In this document: positions 58,080-64,000 of the stretch, piece by piece
Position numbering within the stretch: the stretch's first letter is position 1
Layout of the letters: every line of letters starts with the position of its first letter
Assembly: GCA_020002185.1 (NCBI GenBank)
Contig: CM034533.1
Coordinates: 70,776,979-70,840,978 of the forward strand
Length of the DNA stretch: 64,000 nucleotides
Reading direction: 5' to 3'
Origin: Paraescarpia echinospica
Lineage: Eukaryota; Annelida; Polychaeta; Sabellida; Siboglinidae
Program-made: the position numbers and the translations under genes
The notes under the pieces: generated by a model
Databases searched by the model: none
Seen by the model: only the letters and a program-made list of their open reading frames with translations
What the model was told of the DNA's origin: nothing

Positions 58080-58250
58080 TTACATACGTACATAGTTACA
58101 TACATATGTACATAGTTATCTACAAACATACATACCTACATACCTACATACACACTCATAAACGAACATAATTGCGTAATGCATGCATGTATGTATGTAT
58201 GTAACTATATATGTATATATGTAACTATGTATGTGTGTATGTGTAATTGA
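58080..58250. repeat. (TACA)n/(TATG)n microsatellite
   Basis: TACATACA words turning into their complement ATGTATGT at about 58180-58240, so the array is partly self-complementary. Confidence 0.9.
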
Positions 58251-58341
58251 AATTTGTAACCTAAAGTGTGCTGTAGTACACAGGAAACAGTCTTTATAAA
58301 GACTAAGTTAGTTAAGTTATTAAATAATTTCTGATCGGGAT

Positions 58342-59547
58342 ATGGCGCCTTGCAAGCGGCAAGTCAAGGCAAAGCGACACTTGGTGTGCGATCACTGCCA
58401 CAGCTGGGTAGATTTTGCATTGTCCGGCTGTGGGAAGTCATGGGCAGAAACCATGGAGGAAGGATTCACCTTTCAGTGCATTGGGTGTTGGAAGGTGGAG
58501 TGTCTGCAGAAGGAGATAGTTAGGTTGACAGATATTGTGAAGGGAATGGAGATGGGAATTAGCAAGGAGGCAGGTCGAATGGAGAGAGACGACAGGGAGA
58601 GAGGTGAGAATACTGCAAGACTGAAGGAGAATAGCAGTGGCAAGAAAACTGAGGAAAGGAGATTGAGAGGAGGGAAGGTGATTGGAGGAGAAGAAATTGG
58701 AAAATCGACAACAGAAAACGTGACAAGCGTGAAGGTGACAGGGAAGAAAGTGACCGTAGAGAAGGAGGGAGGGAAGATGGGAAGGGAGAGGAGAGAGGAA
58801 AACGAGATGGGACGAACGAAGAAGGGACGAAAGGAAGTGAGAGAAAATGTGATAGAAGAGAAGTCGATAAAAGGGAAGGTGACAAGAGAAAAAGCGACAG
58901 GAAAGAATGGATCGGAAGAGAATGTGACAGGAGAGAAGACGACAGGGGGGAAAGACAACAAGCAGACAGATGCAAACCGAAGAAGGAGCTATTCTAAGGC
59001 AGTGATAGAGGGGGCAATGAGGCAAGAGAGGGTGTTTATGGGCGACTCCATTATGAGAAAGACGGACAAGGCACTGAGCGAGGGGAAGGACATCGTTGTT
59101 TGTTTACCGGGGTCTAGGATTGAACATGTAACTGACAGGGTAGAGAAGGTATTGGGACATGGCAAGGGGGGGTCTATACTGGTACATGTAGGAACAAATA
59201 ATGCTGACAGGGAGGGAACAACTGCGATAATACGGAAGTATAGACAGTTAGTGAGGAAGGTAAAGAAGACAAGAGTTGAACAGGTTATTCTGTCAGGAAT
59301 GTTGCCAGTAATGGGAGGAAGGGGGGCAACGTATAGAAACTGTAAGAGGATGGCGATCAACGTACTAGTTGAGCAGATGTGTGACGAAGAGGGGGTGGGA
59401 TTCACAGATTTATGGGGATACTTTGTTGGGAGGGAAGATATGTACATGAGAGATGGCCTCCATCTTAGTGGAAAGGGGGCAGCAGTTTTCTCAGAGAACC
59501 TGCTGCGATCTGTTGACAGTGGGACAGGTTGTATCTATTTAAACTAG
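58342..59547 (+). CDS. LINE-B ORF1: zinc-finger and SGNH esterase protein
   Basis: 401 residues, uninterrupted. N-terminus: CDHC (16-19), C30 and CIGC (46-49), a PHD-like zinc-binding arrangement. Residues 75-215 are a long, highly charged region of GK/EK/TGE words. The C-terminal domain is an SGNH/GDSL hydrolase: GDS at 234-236 (FMGDSIM), GTNN at 284-287 (HVGTNNAD), and DGLHLSGKG from 371 with the catalytic Asp/His pair. Esterase domains of this kind are known in ORF1 of CR1 and L2 elements, where they are thought to act in the ribonucleoprotein. The catalytic residues are present. The minus-strand serine/leucine-rich frames over it (58438-59447) are shadows. Confidence 0.92.
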   Translation: MAPCKRQVKAKRHLVCDHCHSWVDFALSGCGKSWAETMEEGFTFQCIGCWKVECLQKEIVRLTDIVKGMEMGISKEAGRMERDDRERGENTARLKENSSGKKTEERRLRGGKVIGGEEIGKSTTENVTSVKVTGKKVTVEKEGGKMGRERREENEMGRTKKGRKEVRENVIEEKSIKGKVTREKATGKNGSEENVTGEKTTGGKDNKQTDANRRRSYSKAVIEGAMRQERVFMGDSIMRKTDKALSEGKDIVVCLPGSRIEHVTDRVEKVLGHGKGGSILVHVGTNNADREGTTAIIRKYRQLVRKVKKTRVEQVILSGMLPVMGGRGATYRNCKRMAINVLVEQMCDEEGVGFTDLWGYFVGREDMYMRDGLHLSGKGAAVFSENLLRSVDSGTGCIYLN

Positions 59548-59654
59548 ATTCGCAGGGGGACTCACAGAAAGCCTGAAAATGGAGGCATAGATAAAGACAG
59601 CACAAATAAATCAGCAAATAACAGTCTGGAAAACTCTTCTGAAGCTGGATATAA

Positions 59655-62419
59655 ATGTGTTTTTGTTTAAATGCAAGGAGTATAGTAAACAAAAGAAATG
59701 AACTAAACATTATGGTAGAAGATATTGACCCTCATATAATAGGTATAACCGAATCCTGGACCACCACCGATATATCAGATGCTGAATTGGGACTGACAGG
59801 ATATGTAATGTTTAGAAAAGATAGAATAGGAAGAAAGGGAGGTGGAGTTATTTTATATATTAAAGAATCTATCCAGGCTTATGAAATAAAATTAGAAAGA
59901 GAAGCAGATTGCGAAGAAGCTGTTTGGTGTAACATTGTTACAGGAAACTCAACGTTAACAGTTGGGTTAGTTTATCGAAGTCCAAACATAAGCATAGAAG
60001 AGAATGAAAAAATACAAAACGCTATAAGGGAAGTAAGCAAACGGGACTGTATTATTATGGGGGATTTTAACCATGGGCATATACAATGGAAATCTCTACA
60101 GAGTATGGGGAGTGAGGACCACAAGTTTTTAGTTTTAGTTCAAGATACATTCCTTTCTCAACATGTGCTAGAACCAACCAGGGGTGAGAATGTGTTAGAC
60201 ATAGTTTTGTCCTCACAGAATGAATTAGTTGACAATGTCAAGATATGTGAGCCACTGGGGAGTAGCGATCACAACCAGATACATTTTATCATCAAAGTAA
60301 AATCAGAAAGGAATAGTAAAAAGCAGTATAGGAGAAATTTCCACAAAGGAAGGTATAAGGACATGAGGAAATATTTAGCAAAGATAGACTGGAATAACAC
60401 ACTGAAAAATAAGACGGCAACAGAATGCTGGAATGTATTAAAGAGTGAAATTAAGTGCATAGTCGATAAATTTGTACCCTTCAAAAAACAAGGAAAACGG
60501 TCCAAAAAGAAACACTTATCGAAAGAAGCCATTAGAAAAATTAAATACAAACAAATGATGTGGAAGTCATACAGATGTACTGGAAATGATGAAGACTACA
60601 ACAGTTATAAAGAAGCACTTAACCAAGCTACAGCTGAAATTAGAAATTCAAAGAGAAGCTATGAACAACAATTAGCTAGTAATATAAAACATGACAGCAA
60701 GAGTTTTATGCGTATGTTCGAAGCAAACAGAAAGTTCAAGATAAAGTCGGTCCTCTAGAAGATAGTGCTGGAAATATAATATCAGAGGGATTCTTAATGG
60801 CAGAAGACCTGAATGAGTACTTTAGTTCAGTGTTTACCAGGGAAGATATTAGTTCACTGCCAGTACCAGAGGCTAAGTTCAAGGGGGCAGATTCAGACTA
60901 TTTAGGACAATTAATTGTAACCCCGGAAATGGTAGGTAAGAAAATAAGGGCTATGAAGGATAATAAATCACCTGGAGTGGATGGTATTCCACCCAAACTA
61001 CTATTGGAAATTGTAGAACAAATTAGCATACCGCTTGCAACAGTTTTCAATTTGTCATTAGAAGAGGGAGGTTCCTTTGAATGAAAGAAGCAAACATTAT
61101 ACCGTTATTCAAAAGGTTCGAGAAACAAGTCAGAGAACTATAGACCAGTGAGTTTAACATCAGTGATTTGCAAATTATTAGAAAGACTAATTAAAGATCA
61201 CATGGTGGATTTTCTTGTTAAACAAAACTTGATAAACCCATCTCAACATGGGTTTTTTAAAGCGAGGTCATGCTTAACAAATATGTTATGTTTTTTGGAA
61301 GACATCACTAAGTGGGTAGATGAGGGATCACCAGTAGATATCGTCTACTTAGATTTTCAAAAAGCTTTCGACAAAGTACCACATCAAAGATTACTGCTTA
61401 AACTAAAGGCCCATGGCATAGGAAATGGTATAATAAACTGGATAGAACAATGGTTGATTGACAGAAGACAACGTGTAGTAGTTGATGGGGAGGCTTCAAA
61501 CTGGAAATCAGTATTGAGTGGGGTACCACAGGGATCAGTATTAGGTCCCATATTATTCTTAATATATATCAACGATTTGGATGATGAAATAACAAGCAAG
61601 GTGTTGAAATTTGCGGATGATACAAAAGTGTTTAGAAGGATTAAAAGTGATGGAGATAGACAGCATTTACAAGATGATCTTGACAGGTTGATCAAATGGT
61701 CTGAAAAGTGGCAAATGCTGTTCAATTTTGGGAAATGTAAATGCCTCCACACAGGACATGGGAACGAAGAAGGTAGAATATACAATGGGGGTACTGTACT
61801 AAGTACTACTGTAAAAGAAAAGGACTTAGGGTTAACCATTAGTGCTGATATGAAGGTTTCAGAGCAGTGCGGAATTGCAGCTTCAAAGGGAAATCAAATC
61901 CTTGGATTAATTGGGCGAAACATAACGTATAAGGAAAAAGAGCTAATAATACCGCTGTACAAAACAATAGTTAGGCCTCATTTAGAATATTGTATTCAAG
62001 CGTGGAGGCCATATCGCAGGAAGGACATAGATATGCTAGAAAGAGTGCAGAGGAGAGCAACTAAAATGATACCAAAACTGAGGGATCTTAGTTACGAAAT
62101 ACGCCTAAAAAAATGCGGTTTAACAACACTAGAGACCAGGAGATTGAGAGGAGATCAGATAGAAGTGTTTAAAATATTGAAGGGTTATGAAAATATTGAT
62201 AGAAATATTTTTTTCTCAGTTAAGAAAGATAGAAGGACTAGAGGACATGAACTTACATTGGCAAAGGAGCAGAGTAGATTGGATATAAGAAAGTTTTCAT
62301 TTTCACAAAGGACTGTAAATGAATGGAACAGATTACCTGCTGATTGTGTGGGTGCTAGTAGCGTGAATATGTTTAAAAATAAAATCGACACATACCTCAG
62401 ACGGGCGGGATACACATAG
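59655..62419 (+). pseudogene. LINE-B ORF2: AP endonuclease and reverse transcriptase, two breaks
   Basis: 59655-60758 carries the endonuclease (CLNARSIVNKRNEL, GITESW, GGGVILYIKES, GLVYRSPN, IMGDFNHGHIQW, GSSDHNQIHF) and the linker. A frameshift at about 60707 replaces the expected YAYVRSKQKVQDK with unrelated residues. 60797-61084 carries the RT start (DNKSPGVDGIPPKLLLEIVE), and a second break comes near 61066-61110 (VPLEW region). 61148-62419 is open for 423 codons, with DFQKAFD at 69-75, SGVPQGSVLGPILF from 124, FADD at 155-158 and the C-terminus LRRAGYT. Comparison with the minus-strand copies shows the missing bases. The start is the first ATG after an in-frame TAA. Confidence 0.92.
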
Positions 62420-62619
62420 ATAAAAGGGTCGGACTCTCGATAAGCCAAAGGGCTTCCTTGTCCACCTGCCACCTAGAGTTAATTCTCTGGGTGGCAATCT
62501 TGTTAAATCTTGTTAAATCTTGTATGTATATATATAACTATGCAAGTATGTAAGGATACATGTATGTATGTATGTATGTATCCGCCAACGCGTATAGACG
62601 TTTCTCCGTCACTTGTCTC

Positions 62620-62990
62620 AGAACATTTAACCGATGACGAAGGTAACTACTCAAGAAACTGCACTGGCTTCCTGTGAAGCAATGCATTCATTACGCATTT
62701 CTGCTACTGACGTTTCGTGCTCAGTACGAGGACTGGTACCAGCTTACATCACCGACCTACTCTATGAACAAAGTGCTACTGAGTGTTGCGTTCGGCTTCA
62801 AACAATGACTTGTATGTGCTGCCATCTCGCAGCCGTTACGGCGACATAACTGTCATGATCCCTGCTCCACGAATGTGGAATGCACTTCCAAGCTAGACGA
62901 AGAGATCCTCTTGCATTGTGATTGTTAAAAGATTTTTGGGGGGTTGCTTACGAAACATATACACCACGACTAAGTCTATTTAACTGTATT
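62620..62990 (+). mobile_element. LINE C-terminal fragment
   Basis: Across shifting frames: KKLHWLPVKQCIHY, LVPAYITDLLYEQSATE and ALWNALP-like MWNALPS. These match the LINE C-terminus (LHWLPV..RI.FK...L.Y..L....P.YL..L). Broken by stops; ends near 62990. Confidence 0.7.
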
Positions 62991-64000
62991 ACTGACTGGA
63001 TGGCTTGGCAGATGACAGTCGGGGTAGTAACATTTACCAAATGTTAGAAAACACATATCATCGTTACATAAACACCATAACGCGCTTGCAGATATTCGTT
63101 TTTTGATCAACATTACAGAGGTCGGAGAGACTGTGAAGTTCACGTCCATTGATAGGTCGTAGTCGTGATAATGTAGAATTGTTAATTAATATCTTGCGAT
63201 TGTTAGGTTACGTGTTGCGTACTACGCGCACATTACGTTTCACGTTCCGAAAAACGTGTTTACCCCATAAAAGGTTATAATTTTGAGTATGGGGTATTTT
63301 GAAAAGGTTTTATGTCCTATTCCATGGGTCGTAGATTAATCCCTGAAAGTTTGGTGCTCTAGGTTCAAGCCGCCTACGAGGAAAACGTTAACCTGCCCGT
63401 ATGTAAGTAAATTATTACGTAATTATCTTGTACATCATTATATCAACTTTATACCATGTCGTTACTTATTTATTATCATTATACATGTAACGATGGTTTA
63501 TGTGTAACTTTGTTATTTAATATATTGTCATCTATTTTAATTAATTTATTATCATTAATTTTAAGTAACTTATTAATTGTGTGCATAGATAATATATAAT
63601 TTTCATAACAACAAAACGAACTTTTTGTCAACATAATGATTCCGGCTATTATGTGCTACAGAAACTAAGATGAAGCATATAACAACGTTAACCCCGCGTT
63701 ACTATAATAATACCATTAATGGCTATATTAATTACATTATGAGGACTGATCTGTAGCGTCAGATAAACTCTGGCCTTTCTGCAGCTTTTGATACTACATC
63801 GCGGTTGACGCATCTCCCAGTTTGAAAGTAGCTTATTACTTAGCTTCAATGCTGCGGTCAACAGAAAGGAAGCAGCGTAGTTATTAGAAGAATCCATTTA
63901 TCCATTATCAAAGCAGTTCGGATATTCTTGTAAGAGTCGACACGAGGAGTATCATCGCTTCTTACTGTTTAATCAACGGCGAACCCGGGTTGACATTCTA
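62991..64000. other. No gene recognised
   Basis: AT-rich. A GGTTCAAGCC word at about 63362 has a B-box look, but no tRNA-like head is convincing. A 69-codon minus frame (63897-63688) is unsupported. Confidence 0.45.

Larger units (their letters stand above)
58300..62530 (+). mobile_element. LINE-B, full-length CR1/L2-like non-LTR retrotransposon
   Basis: 5' UTR, an intact ORF1 (58342-59547), ORF2 (59655-62419) with endonuclease and reverse transcriptase, then a 3' UTR containing TCGATAAGCC and CTTGTCCACCTGCC. The end is a short repeat of AATCTTGTTA (62498-62523), the kind of short-repeat 3' tail known from CR1-group elements. ORF2 has only two apparent breaks. Other copies in the window: 16916-18484, 34577-36597 and 50891-51137. 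Their high similarity indicates recent activity of the family in this genome. Confidence 0.93.

Noticed and set aside
58438..59447. Minus-strand Ser/Leu/Phe-rich frames of 138-195 codons
   Set aside because: Shadows of the LINE-B ORF1 coding sequence on the plus strand.
63320..63390. tRNA-like sequence with GGTTCAAGCC
   Set aside because: No matching A box or stems; probably chance or a very old SINE.

Overview
The window looks like a gene-poor, repeat-rich stretch of an animal nuclear genome. Long (GT)n, (CT)n and (TA)n microsatellites, several minisatellites, a 1,000-N scaffold gap, tRNA-derived SINEs, fold-back MITEs, a hAT element, a Ty3/gypsy LTR element, a Penelope-like fragment and at least a dozen LINE pieces are all visible. 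The LINE types (CR1/L2-like with an esterase ORF1, RTE-like, and several others) together with the SINEs suggest a marine invertebrate such as a mollusc, annelid or lancelet. That placement is inference; nothing here fixes the phylum.

Layout. 0-4 kb: SINE and LINE relics. 4.0-4.25 kb: a likely receptor first exon. 4.4-8 kb: microsatellite, a complete fold-back MITE, a Penelope fragment. 8.1-12.8 kb: a nearly full-length but broken LINE (LINE-A, minus strand), whose first ORF may begin with in-frame 14-residue repeats. 13-19 kb: microsatellites, a LINE fragment, and a rearranged copy of a second LINE family (LINE-B). 19.2-29.1 kb: a dispersed repeat pair, a GATGCG-rich fold-back element, a 23-bp minisatellite, and a nested insertion block in which a MITE hosts a repeat (itself hosting a tRNA-Ala-derived SINE) and a hAT element with a perfect 8-bp target duplication. 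29.8-31.8 kb: a decayed LINE (LINE-C). 33.3-38.8 kb: a decayed gypsy element interrupted by a 2-kb LINE-B copy. 42.1-43.2 kb: a large inverted repeat with arms of about 450 bp. 44.6-48.4 kb: two more receptor first exons and one likely second exon. 49-57.5 kb: small MITE, LINE pieces, gap. 58.3-62.5 kb: a full-length LINE-B copy with an intact ORF1 and two apparent breaks in ORF2.

The only host-gene signal I can support is a set of three paralogous first exons, all on the minus strand (4005-4247, 44604-44840, 48197-48433). Each encodes a hydrophobic leader followed by the start of an ANF-receptor/periplasmic-binding-type ligand domain with an NN-x-x-x-[LI]LPGY motif, and each ends in phase 0 at a consensus GTRAGT donor. 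An exon at 46466-46742 carries the next conserved block of the same fold (GxxC...E.S). This is what a tandemly expanded GABA-B-like class C receptor family would look like. The intron after the 48-kb exon opens directly into a 23-bp minisatellite in which most units repeat the donor sequence itself.

I see no rRNA gene, functional tRNA, CRISPR array or bacterial-type operon. Everything outside these exons is mobile, repetitive or unassigned.
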